Shown here piece after piece: positions 16,730 through 26,555 of a DNA stretch of 35,598 nucleotides. Position 1 is the first letter of the stretch. Each line of letters starts with the position of its first letter. Source of the stretch: Pseudomonadota bacterium. GTDB taxonomy: Bacteria; Pseudomonadota; Alphaproteobacteria; Rickettsiales; RGZB01. Where the stretch lies: positions 1 to 35,598 of the forward strand of contig RGZB01000017.1 of NCBI GenBank assembly GCA_010031735.1, written 5' to 3'. The notes beneath the pieces were generated by a model. The model was not told the origin of the DNA. It made no database searches and was given only the letters and a program-made list of their open reading frames with translations. Both the position numbers and the translations under genes were made by a program.

Positions 16730-17692
16730 TTACCATCTGGCAAGGCAGGAGCCCCAGGCAAGCCCGCCGCCAATGGCCTGAAGTGACACTAATTGGCCCT
16801 TTTTGAGCTTTCCGGCGCTGGCTGCCGTGTGGAGCGCGAGCGGGATAGAAGCGGCCGAGGTATTGGCATGATGTGCGACCGTCGTGACCACTTTTTCCAT
16901 CGGAAGATCGAGGCGTTTGGCCATCGCTTCCATGATGCGTATATTCGCTTGGTGGGGCACCACCCAATCGACATCGGCTACGGAGAGTTTGTTTTTGTTC
17001 AGGGATTCGAGTGTGGTATCGGAAAGTTTAGCCACCGCGTGTTTGAAGACATCTTTACCCTGCATGTGGATCTTGCCGGAAAAGCCTGCTTCGGTGCCCG
17101 CACCACCATTCACGAATAATATTTCGCGTGTGCTGCCATCGGAGTGCAGATGCGTAGAGAGAATGCCGCGTGATGTATCTTGCGATGCAGAAAGCACCAG
17201 TGCACCGGCACCGTCACCGAATAAAATACAGGTGCCACGGTCTTTCCAATCAACGATGCGAGAGAGTGTTTCCGCACCGATCACGAGCACATGTTTCGCA
17301 TCGCCGCAGCGGATGAATTTATCCGCGGTCGCGAGCGCATAAATAAAACCAGCGCATACGGCCTGCACATCGAACGCGGCACCCTTTGTCATGCCGAGCA
17401 GATGCTGCACGCGGGTGGCGGTGGAAGGAAAAGTGTTATCTGGCGTAGTGGTCGCAACGACGATCAGGTCGATATCATCCGCAGAAAGTTTTGCATTCGA
17501 GAGGGCATCCTTCGCTGCATGAAATGCGAGGTCAGAACTGAATTCATTCGATGCAGCGATATGACGCTGTTTAATGCCTGTGCGTTCAACAATCCACTCA
17601 TCGGACGTTTCCACCGAGGCTTCTAAATCTTTGTTGGTGACCACTTTCGAAGGCAGATATGCGCCGTGGCCAGAAATAACCGAATGCACCAT
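16730..17692 (-). CDS. fabH: 3-oxoacyl-ACP synthase III (FabH)
   Basis: 320 residues, the normal length. The thiolase-fold catalytic triad is complete: Cys113 in AVCAGFIYAL, His in VPHQANIRIMEA, and Asn in HHANTSAASIPLAL. The protein condenses acetyl-CoA with malonyl-ACP to start fatty-acid synthesis. The start ATG at 17692 has AAGGA 8 bp upstream. plsX ends 15 bp upstream, so the phospholipid-precursor and fatty-acid initiation genes form one unit. Confidence 0.97.
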   Translation of the reverse strand: MVHSVISGHGAYLPSKVVTNKDLEASVETSDEWIVERTGIKQRHIAASNEFSSDLAFHAAKDALSNAKLSADDIDLIVVATTTPDNTFPSTATRVQHLLGMTKGAAFDVQAVCAGFIYALATADKFIRCGDAKHVLVIGAETLSRIVDWKDRGTCILFGDGAGALVLSASQDTSRGILSTHLHSDGSTREILFVNGGAGTEAGFSGKIHMQGKDVFKHAVAKLSDTTLESLNKNKLSVADVDWVVPHQANIRIMEAMAKRLDLPMEKVVTTVAHHANTSAASIPLALHTAASAGKLKKGQLVSLQAIGGGLAWGSCLARW

Positions 17693-17707
17693 TTAAGGAG
17701 TCCTTAT

Positions 17708-18760
17708 TTAAGCGGCGTTTGGTTCCGCTTTATCAATCAAATGACGGGAATTTTTGATTTCTTCAATGATTTTTTCATTCACGTTATGCGCAATCATCTC
17801 GACTGCCATGTCAATGGCATTGAAGAAACTGAATGCATCCGCACCGCCATGACTTTTTACCACGATGCCGTTAAGCCCCAAGAACATAGCGCCGTTATGC
17901 TGGCGCGGATCGATTTTTTTGTAGAGTGTAGAAAGTGCAGGCTTTGCGAAGAGATAGCCAAGCATCGCCATCCAGGAGCTACGATACGCTTGTGATAAGA
18001 AATGTGCGCAGATCTTTGCAGTGCCTTCAGCGGTTTTGAGCGCGATGTTGCCAGAAAAACCATCAGCTACGATCACATCGACCTCGCCTTTGCCGATGTT
18101 GTTGCCTTCGACATACCCGGTGAAGCGGATATATTCGCCGACATTGCGAAGCATCTGTGCAGCTTCCTTCACTTCATCACGACCTTTCATATCTTCAGAG
18201 CCGATATTAAGCAGGCCCACACGCGGATTCTCACGACCGAGCACGGCGCGTGCGAACGCATCGCCCATCACGGCAAACTGGAAGAGATTGCTCGCATCAC
18301 ATTCCACATTCGCACCGAGGTCTAAGATGACACATTCGCTATGCATCGTGGGGAAGAGGGAGCCCATCGCCGGACGGTCGATACCCTCGAGTGTACGCAG
18401 CGTGAATTTGGAGATCGCCATCAAAGCGCCGGTATTGCCAGCAGAAACGGCACCGTCCGCTACCTTATCCCCCACAGCACGAATCGCAAGACCCATGCTT
18501 GAATCCTTGCCTTTGCGGAGCGCCGCAGAAGGTTTTTCATCATTGGTGATGGCAACCGCCGTATGGTGGATATTGCAGGCGTCTTTGAGTGCCGGGAGAC
18601 GATCGAGGATCGGTTTTAATTTGGTTTCATCGCCGTAAGCAATGAACTTCACGTTCGGATAACGCAGGCGTGCTTGTGCGGCGCCCTCAAGCACGGAGGC
18701 AGGAGCGTGATCACCACCCATCGCGTCTAGAGCAATCGTTATATGGCGAGAAGCATTCAT
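17708..18760 (-). CDS. plsX: phosphate acyltransferase PlsX
   Basis: 350 residues. It starts MNASRHITIALDAMGGDHAPASVLEGA, the diagnostic PlsX N-terminus, and later has SAGNTGALMA, DLGANVECDASNLFQFA and ADGFSGNIALKTAEG. PlsX makes acyl-phosphate from acyl-ACP for the PlsY route to phosphatidic acid and associates peripherally with the membrane. It lies between rpmF and fabH, as in most proteobacteria, and is probably transcribed from the rpmF promoter. Confidence 0.97.
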   Translation of the reverse strand: MNASRHITIALDAMGGDHAPASVLEGAAQARLRYPNVKFIAYGDETKLKPILDRLPALKDACNIHHTAVAITNDEKPSAALRKGKDSSMGLAIRAVGDKVADGAVSAGNTGALMAISKFTLRTLEGIDRPAMGSLFPTMHSECVILDLGANVECDASNLFQFAVMGDAFARAVLGRENPRVGLLNIGSEDMKGRDEVKEAAQMLRNVGEYIRFTGYVEGNNIGKGEVDVIVADGFSGNIALKTAEGTAKICAHFLSQAYRSSWMAMLGYLFAKPALSTLYKKIDPRQHNGAMFLGLNGIVVKSHGGADAFSFFNAIDMAVEMIAHNVNEKIIEEIKNSRHLIDKAEPNAA

Positions 18761-18789
18761 CGCGGCCGTGGCTTATTAATGGGGAGAGT

Positions 18790-18815
18790 AACTGCGTGCA
18801 GTACTGTACGCAGTT
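18790..18815. other. imperfect palindrome between rpmF and plsX
   Basis: AACTGCGT pairs with ACGCAGTT around a centre containing CAGTACTG, touching the rpmF stop codon. There is no T run, so it is not a clear terminator. It may be an RNA processing or stability hairpin that sets different levels of L32 and PlsX. Confidence 0.5.
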
Positions 18816-19015
18816 TACTTCGTTTCGCCAGCAGCGGTCGCTTCCGGAGCAACAAAAATCTGACGACCTTTGTAGTAGCCATCTGTGGTGGCACGGTGCG
18901 GAAGTTTCAGTTCGCCCGTCGTCGGATCTTCAACGAGGTTGATGCCTTTAAGTGCATGGTGCGAACGACGCATATTGCGGCATGACTTCGATTTCTTCTT
19001 CTTTGGAACAGCCAT
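18815..19015 (-). CDS. rpmF: 50S ribosomal protein L32
   Basis: 66 residues beginning [22 protein letters not shown], the classic alphaproteobacterial L32 start. It has only one Cys, so it is the non-zinc-binding form. AAAGGA lies 9 bp before the ATG. It is the first gene of the rpmF-plsX-fabH unit and divergent from the BamE-like lipoprotein across a 171-bp gap that must hold both promoters. Confidence 0.97.
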   Translation of the reverse strand: MAVPKKKKSKSCRNMRRSHHALKGINLVEDPTTGELKLPHRATTDGYYKGRQIFVAPEATAAGETK

Positions 19016-19186
19016 TGCAATGTATCCTTTTTGTTTCTATACATAATTCGTGCGAGTAAGAGGGCATAAAATGCCGTTCCACGCGGTCAGGGTGGCGGTT
19101 ATAGCTCATAATGGGGTGTATATCCAGTACTTTAGCAAAAAAAATCGGATGCCCTAAATACAGGCTGTAAAATAAAGAATAACCAT

Positions 19187-19675
19187 ATGAAAAACATGAA
19201 TAAATTCTTCTCCTTGATTGCGCTTGCGGTATTGGTTTCCGCCTGCATCAAAACGGAAGAGGACAGGGGCTATGTGACCCGGTTCTCGAAATTCGACCAG
19301 GTTCAGACCGGTACGACCACCAAAGAGCAAGTGAAAGAGCTGCTGGGCACTCCTTCGACGGAATCCAGTTTCGGCGATAATTGCTGGTATTATATCAGCA
19401 CAAAAACCGAGACAGTGGCTCTTGGCAGCCCCGATGTCGTCGACCAAACGGTGTGGGCAATCCATTTCAATCCGGAAGGTGTCGTGAGCAGTGTGAATAA
19501 GTATACCGCAGCGGATGCGCGCGAGATCGCGATCGCCAAAGACCGTACCGCGACCGAAGGCGATAACTTCAATATCATCCAGCAATTCCTTGGCAATATC
19601 GGCCGCTTTAATAGCGACGAAGATGCGGCAGGCGGTAGTGGTGGTGTTCCGATCCCGCGCGGTGCAAGGCAGTAA
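19187..19675 (+). CDS. bamE: BamE/SmpA/OmlA-family outer-membrane assembly lipoprotein
   Basis: 162 residues. The signal peptide ends in the lipobox LVSAC (C20). The SmpA/OmlA fold follows: FDQVQTGTTTKEQVKELLGTPSTESSFGDNCWYYIST, with the typical G.T..qV..llG.P pattern. BamE is a lipoprotein partner of BamA/BamD in outer-membrane protein insertion. The C-terminal 40 residues are Gly/Asp-rich and not part of the domain. An ATG three codons downstream (19196) is also possible; neither has a strong ribosome-binding site. Divergence from rpmF is the usual alphaproteobacterial context. Confidence 0.9.
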   Translation: MKNMNKFFSLIALAVLVSACIKTEEDRGYVTRFSKFDQVQTGTTTKEQVKELLGTPSTESSFGDNCWYYISTKTETVALGSPDVVDQTVWAIHFNPEGVVSSVNKYTAADAREIAIAKDRTATEGDNFNIIQQFLGNIGRFNSDEDAAGGSGGVPIPRGARQ

Positions 19676-19724
19676 TAAAGTCTTAACGGTTTTCTGCTAC
19701 AGTTAGTTTTCAAGAGGAGAACCT

Positions 19725-20555
19725 ATGGCTAATCCGGAAGTGATACTGACTGGTACCGTCATCATTACCTGTGAATATCATGGGAAGATGCATGTCGCGG
19801 TATGCCAGCGTTTACCCAACAACGAACCGATGACCAGTGCCGGAACCGTATTCCGTCCGAATTTCGGGGATAAAGATACGCGTGATACCGCACTTCGCAG
19901 CGCGAAATTCCTTTTTGGCCTCACGCCGGAGTCACTTCCCGAACTCGATAAAGAAAAAATGGTGAAATGCCCGACAGAGCGTATCGTCTCGACAGATCCC
20001 GAGGTGAAAGCAGAGGCAGCAAGAGATGCCGCCACCCCGCGAGCAGGTCATTTCGACGCAGGTAAAATACAGGTAGGGCATGACTATGTCCTCCATCTTG
20101 GAAAAGTAGCCACATTGCCTGCAATGGAAATGCATGAGGCGATGGCGAAGACCGATAAAGACGGAACGAAACCCGTGTGGCTCGATGTCACGAAAATCGA
20201 GAAGCATACGGAGGCGGATCGGGTGGTATATCGCCTGAACGGTGCTCAAGAACATTATCCTGATGGAGCGGAAGCGTTCCCGAGTGGCGGCATGTTCGCG
20301 GTGGAATTCGCGCTGAAGCATGCACGTGCCCAAGAATTTCGTGATAAGGGATACAATGGGCTTGCAGGATTCCTTCTGCGTGAAGGGGCGCGCCTTGCAT
20401 TCCCGAGCGAGAAATATCCCGTAGCGGCGGCGCTTGATGATACGCGGATGCCAATGACAGAACTCGGTAAAGATGCCGCGGAGTATTATCGCATGGCCCG
20501 TGTCGCGCTGATGGCTTTAGGTGAGACCCAGGGAAGATTCGCCGGCAGGGGCTAA
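19725..20555 (+). CDS. uncharacterised protein, possible degenerate Nudix-like N-terminus
   Basis: 276 residues; AAGAGGAG lies just before the ATG, a strong ribosome-binding site. No signal peptide or membrane helix. Residues 5-65 read VILTGTVIITCEYHGKMHVAVCQRLP, then SAGTVFRP, then DTALRSAKFLFGLTPE. This spacing resembles a Nudix fold (beta strand, then A.LRE..EE.G helix), but the catalytic Glu residues of the Nudix box are absent, so hydrolase activity is not expected. The remainder, including a helical C-terminus (AAEYYRMARVALMALGETQ), is not recognised. Its stop overlaps that of the convergent membrane protein by 4 bp. Confidence 0.7.
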   Translation: MANPEVILTGTVIITCEYHGKMHVAVCQRLPNNEPMTSAGTVFRPNFGDKDTRDTALRSAKFLFGLTPESLPELDKEKMVKCPTERIVSTDPEVKAEAARDAATPRAGHFDAGKIQVGHDYVLHLGKVATLPAMEMHEAMAKTDKDGTKPVWLDVTKIEKHTEADRVVYRLNGAQEHYPDGAEAFPSGGMFAVEFALKHARAQEFRDKGYNGLAGFLLREGARLAFPSEKYPVAAALDDTRMPMTELGKDAAEYYRMARVALMALGETQGRFAGRG

Positions 20556-20989
20556 CGCTTATTGCGCTTACGGTTCTTTTTTTTCGTCGCTGGTTTTTTC
20601 GTGGCTTTCGCCATCCGAGCTTTCTCGACTTGCGCTGCTGCCTTCCACGCAACGATGGGTGTGCTGATTGCAAGGCCTGTCAGGAAAGGCACCACCAGAA
20701 GCAGTAACATCGTTTGCAGGTTCGTTTTGAAGCAAGGGATGAAATCAAGGTTAGTAACGAAATTGCCTCTGAAAAAGACCCTGCAGGTGCTACCCTCTGC
20801 TACGAAGCCCAGCGCTCCGGCAAAAGTGAGGAGTATATAGACTACAAGGCTGATGCCTACGGTCTTCAATACTTGTTTTCCGACCTGCTTGTTGGTGTCG
20901 AATGTCGTATGGCGAAGCGACCAAAGCGACAGGTATAACACCACGCTGAGGTAACTAATAGCAGCGAGGAGCAGGAGGTAAGATGACAC
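20552..20989 (-). CDS. uncharacterised three-helix membrane protein with a basic tail
   Basis: 145 residues. Hydrophobic helices lie at about 4-25, 42-62 and 92-115. The C-terminus is strongly basic (ATKKPATKKKNRKRNKR) and would face the cytoplasm. The start is GTG at 20989, supported by GAGGA 6 bp upstream; this site overlaps the end of rpoD (stop at 21000), so it is probably translated from the rpoD transcript. No family recognised. Confidence 0.7.
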   Translation of the reverse strand: MSSYLLLLAAISYLSVVLYLSLWSLRHTTFDTNKQVGKQVLKTVGISLVVYILLTFAGALGFVAEGSTCRVFFRGNFVTNLDFIPCFKTNLQTMLLLLVVPFLTGLAISTPIVAWKAAAQVEKARMAKATKKPATKKKNRKRNKR

Positions 20990-20999
20990 CTTATGTCCT

Positions 21000-23528
<2,529 letters not shown>

Positions 23529-23587
23529 ACTATTCCACTCCTGGTGTAAGGGGCGAATCGCTCATCCAATTCCGTATGGAAATTTAA

Positions 23588-25405
23588 TTATTCGGAAAGC
23601 AGTTCGTGGTGCATTCTATGTTTTTGTACCACAGCCTTCAACTGTTCGATTTGTTTCTGTAAAGCGCGTACATGTTCCCAGTTTTCCTCTGTGGCGTTAG
23701 AGGCACTGTTTTCCGCCGCTTCCTTGTATTCTTCATCGAGCAGCAATAAGTTATAACTACTTGATATATAGTCCCATTCTGCTTTTGCAATAGCGGGTGT
23801 GATTTCCGGTTTTGCGTAGGTTTTGAGTGCCGGATTCTTGACCAAGGTCTCGCTCGCGCTCGCGGGGATGCGTTCCTTTATCTCGTCTGCGGTGGGGTTT
23901 TCAAGTTCTGCAGCGGCATCGAGGAGCGCATCATGCAGGGGTCTGATCTCTGCGGGTGTCTCCAAGTGGGCGAAGGCCTCTTCGATATCCGGTTCTTTGA
24001 GGAGATAGGGGTGATTCAGTGCCAATTTTACCAAGATGCAAGCATAACGGCCACGCGGATCGTCTGGTTTCAAGAATACATGTTCGATGTGGGTCACGCG
24101 CTTCTTGTCCCAGGGTTTTGTATCTTTTTTTGCCGGTGTGCTGCGCTTGATCTCCCACAGTTGGTTATTGAAGAAGGAGCGATAATGGTCGCGTATCGTT
24201 TTGTCTTTGATGCTCTCAGAGAGTTTCATCAGTTTGGATTCGAGTGCCGCTTTTTGTTCCGGTGTCGTCGGCTTCATCTCGGAGAGTTCTAAATCCCAGA
24301 TCACTTGCGAGAGCGTTTTTGCATTACTCAAGATTTCGCGCATGCCTTTGGCGCCATAATTCTTGATGACATCATCCGGATCCTGCCCCGCGGGGAGGAA
24401 GGCGAATTTGAGTGAGTAGCCGGGCTTGAGTAACGGCAGATAGAGTTCCGCGGCACGTTTCATGGCACGCAAACCCGCTGCGTCACCATCCATGCAGATC
24501 ACGGGTTCATTCGCCACTTTCCAGAGCTGCTGGATGTGCGCTTCGGTGATTGCCGTGCCGAGCGGTGCGACGGCGTTCGTGATGCCGACCTTGTGGAGTG
24601 CGATCACGTCCATGTAGCCTTCGACCGCGACGATGTTGCCCTTCTGGAAGGCACGTTCACGTGCCCAGTTCCAGGCGTACAGCACCGAACCTTTTTTGAA
24701 GACATCGGTTTCCGGTGAATTCAGGTATTTCGGTTGCCCGTCACCCATGATGCGACCACCAAACGCGATCACTTGTCCGCGACCATCCATGATCGGGAAG
24801 ATGATACGTCCGCGGAAACGGTCGTAGGGCGATTTATTCTCGATGATGGAGACCAGACCCGCTTCGTTCAGTTGCTGGAGTGTGATGTTGCGTGCTGTCA
24901 GCGCCTGGATCATCGCATCACGGCCATCGGGTGCGAAACCCAGACGGAAATGCTTGATGGTTTCCTCTGTGATGCCACGGCCAGCGAGATAGTCGCGTGC
25001 CGCCTTTGCTTGCTCGGTTTGCAGTTGCGCTTCGAACCACTGCGTCGCACGCTCTAATGTCTGGTGTATGCTCGAGGTTTTCTGGAACTGTACACGGTCT
25101 TGTTCGCTTACGACCGGAAGTGGCATGCCCGCTTCTTTGGCAAGCTCTGTCACGGCCTCACTGAAAGAAAGTCCATTCTTCTCGATCAGGAACGTGATGA
25201 TGTCACCGTGTTTGCCACAGCCGAAACAATGGTAGAAGCCTTTGTCGTCGCTGATGGTGAAGGACGGGGTTTTCTCTTGATGGAACGGGCAGAGTGCCTT
25301 GAATTCACCGCGCCCACCAGCAATCACATTCATATGTTTTCCAAGGATCTCCGAGGTGCGTAGGCGGCTACGGAGTTCGTCCAGGAATGCGGGTGAGAAG
25401 CGCAT
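23588..25405 (-). CDS. dnaG: DNA primase
   Basis: 605 residues from MRFSPAFLDEL. The N-terminal CHC2 zinc-binding domain has C39, H42, C60 and C63 (CPFHQEKTPSF...YHCFGCGKHGD). The catalytic core and TOPRIM domain follow (VAVEGYMDVIALH, VICMDGDAAGLRAMKRA), then a helical C-terminal region that should bind DnaB. It makes RNA primers at the replication fork. A longer frame begins at 25483 inside acpS, but homologues start at MRFSP and this ATG lies only 4 bp after the acpS stop, so translation is probably coupled. rpoD follows after 59 bp, the common dnaG-rpoD pair. Confidence 0.97.
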   Translation of the reverse strand: MRFSPAFLDELRSRLRTSEILGKHMNVIAGGRGEFKALCPFHQEKTPSFTISDDKGFYHCFGCGKHGDIITFLIEKNGLSFSEAVTELAKEAGMPLPVVSEQDRVQFQKTSSIHQTLERATQWFEAQLQTEQAKAARDYLAGRGITEETIKHFRLGFAPDGRDAMIQALTARNITLQQLNEAGLVSIIENKSPYDRFRGRIIFPIMDGRGQVIAFGGRIMGDGQPKYLNSPETDVFKKGSVLYAWNWARERAFQKGNIVAVEGYMDVIALHKVGITNAVAPLGTAITEAHIQQLWKVANEPVICMDGDAAGLRAMKRAAELYLPLLKPGYSLKFAFLPAGQDPDDVIKNYGAKGMREILSNAKTLSQVIWDLELSEMKPTTPEQKAALESKLMKLSESIKDKTIRDHYRSFFNNQLWEIKRSTPAKKDTKPWDKKRVTHIEHVFLKPDDPRGRYACILVKLALNHPYLLKEPDIEEAFAHLETPAEIRPLHDALLDAAAELENPTADEIKERIPASASETLVKNPALKTYAKPEITPAIAKAEWDYISSSYNLLLLDEEYKEAAENSASNATEENWEHVRALQKQIEQLKAVVQKHRMHHELLSE

Positions 25406-25409
25406 GGGG

Positions 25410-25796
25410 CTACTTACCGGAGATGACGACGAAAGCTTGCGCGTAAGGATAGTCATCGGCAAGCGAGAGATGTACGGTTGCACCCTTGCCGAGCGCCGAT
25501 ACGGATTTCGCGCCGTTGCCGGTGAGCGTCACTTTAGGGGCACCCTTCGCATCGTTGCTGATGGAGATATCCTTGAACATCACGGATTTACCGATGCCGG
25601 TGCCGAGCGCTTTGGCGATCGCTTCCTTGGCAGCAAAACGTTTGGCGAAGAAACCGTCGCGTTGTTTTTTGCTTTTAATGGATTTCGTACGTGCGATCTC
25701 TTCTTTGGTGAAGACGCGCGCGACGAATTTATCATCACGCACTGCTTCTGCGATGCGGCGGATATCCACGATGTCAGTGCCGATGCCGTAAATCAT
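25410..25796 (-). CDS. acpS: holo-[acyl-carrier-protein] synthase
   Basis: 128 residues. The conserved N-terminus MIYGIGTDIVDIRRI contains the metal-binding Asp, and FFAKRFAAKEAIAKALGTG contains the second catalytic acid (Glu of the AKEA motif). AcpS transfers 4'-phosphopantetheine from CoA to ACP, using Mg2+. Its ATG overlaps the pdxJ stop by one base (TAATG), the common pdxJ-acpS coupling. Unlike the usual alphaproteobacterial order, it is followed by dnaG and not by lepB-rnc-era. Confidence 0.97.
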   Translation of the reverse strand: MIYGIGTDIVDIRRIAEAVRDDKFVARVFTKEEIARTKSIKSKKQRDGFFAKRFAAKEAIAKALGTGIGKSVMFKDISISNDAKGAPKVTLTGNGAKSVSALGKGATVHLSLADDYPYAQAFVVISGK

Positions 25797-26542
25797 TATG
25801 CTCTCGCTTTATCCATGAGTTTGCGCATTCTTTTGATCGATTTCTTCATGCCGACGAACATCGCTTCGCCCATCAGGAAGTGGCCAATATTAAGCTCCAC
25901 GATCTCCGGAATCTTCGCGATATCTTCGACCGTATCGTAGGTGATGCCGTGGCCTGCATGGCATTCAAGCTGATGTGTTTTCGTAAGCGCGCAGGCTTTT
26001 TTAAGTTTCTCGAGTTCTTTTTTATAGGTTGCCTTATCTTTCGCATGACAAAGGGCGCCCGTATGGAATTCCACGATATCGGCACCTACTTCCTCGGCTG
26101 CCTTTACCTGCCTGGGGTCGGCATTGATGAAAAGGGATACACGAATTTTTGCTTTCTTCAGCTCCGCGATCATCCTTCTTAATTGTTTCGCGTGTTTCAC
26201 CACATTCAGGCCGCCTTCGGTGGTGATCTCCTCCCGACGTTCAGGGACGATGCATGCGGCATGTGGCTTCACTTTGAGTGCGATCTTCAGCATCTCTTTC
26301 GTGGCGGCCATTTCCATATTAAGCGGGAGCCTCACATCTTTTTTGAGTGCAAAAATATCGGTGTCGCGGATATGGCGGCGGTCTTCCCGCAGGTGTGCAG
26401 TGATTCCGTCTGCACCCGCTTTCTTCGCGAGCTTTGCTGCACGTACCGGGCACGGATGCAGATCGCCGCGCGCATTACGCACGGTCGCGACGTGATCGAT
26501 ATTCACCCCTAGGCGGAGTGTATGCTTCAATTTCTTCGACAT
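25796..26542 (-). CDS. pdxJ: pyridoxine 5'-phosphate synthase
   Basis: 248 residues. Diagnostic motifs: LGVNIDHVATVRNARG near the N-terminus, ADGITAHLREDRRHI, NMEMAATKEML, CIVPERREEITTEGGL and ELNIGHFLMGEAMFVG. PdxJ condenses 3-amino-1-hydroxyacetone phosphate with 1-deoxyxylulose 5-phosphate in vitamin B6 synthesis. The rel stop lies 13 bp upstream and acpS overlaps downstream, so it is inside the operon. Confidence 0.97.
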   Translation of the reverse strand: MSKKLKHTLRLGVNIDHVATVRNARGDLHPCPVRAAKLAKKAGADGITAHLREDRRHIRDTDIFALKKDVRLPLNMEMAATKEMLKIALKVKPHAACIVPERREEITTEGGLNVVKHAKQLRRMIAELKKAKIRVSLFINADPRQVKAAEEVGADIVEFHTGALCHAKDKATYKKELEKLKKACALTKTHQLECHAGHGITYDTVEDIAKIPEIVELNIGHFLMGEAMFVGMKKSIKRMRKLMDKARA

Positions 26543-26555
26543 TAGCGTATTCTTC

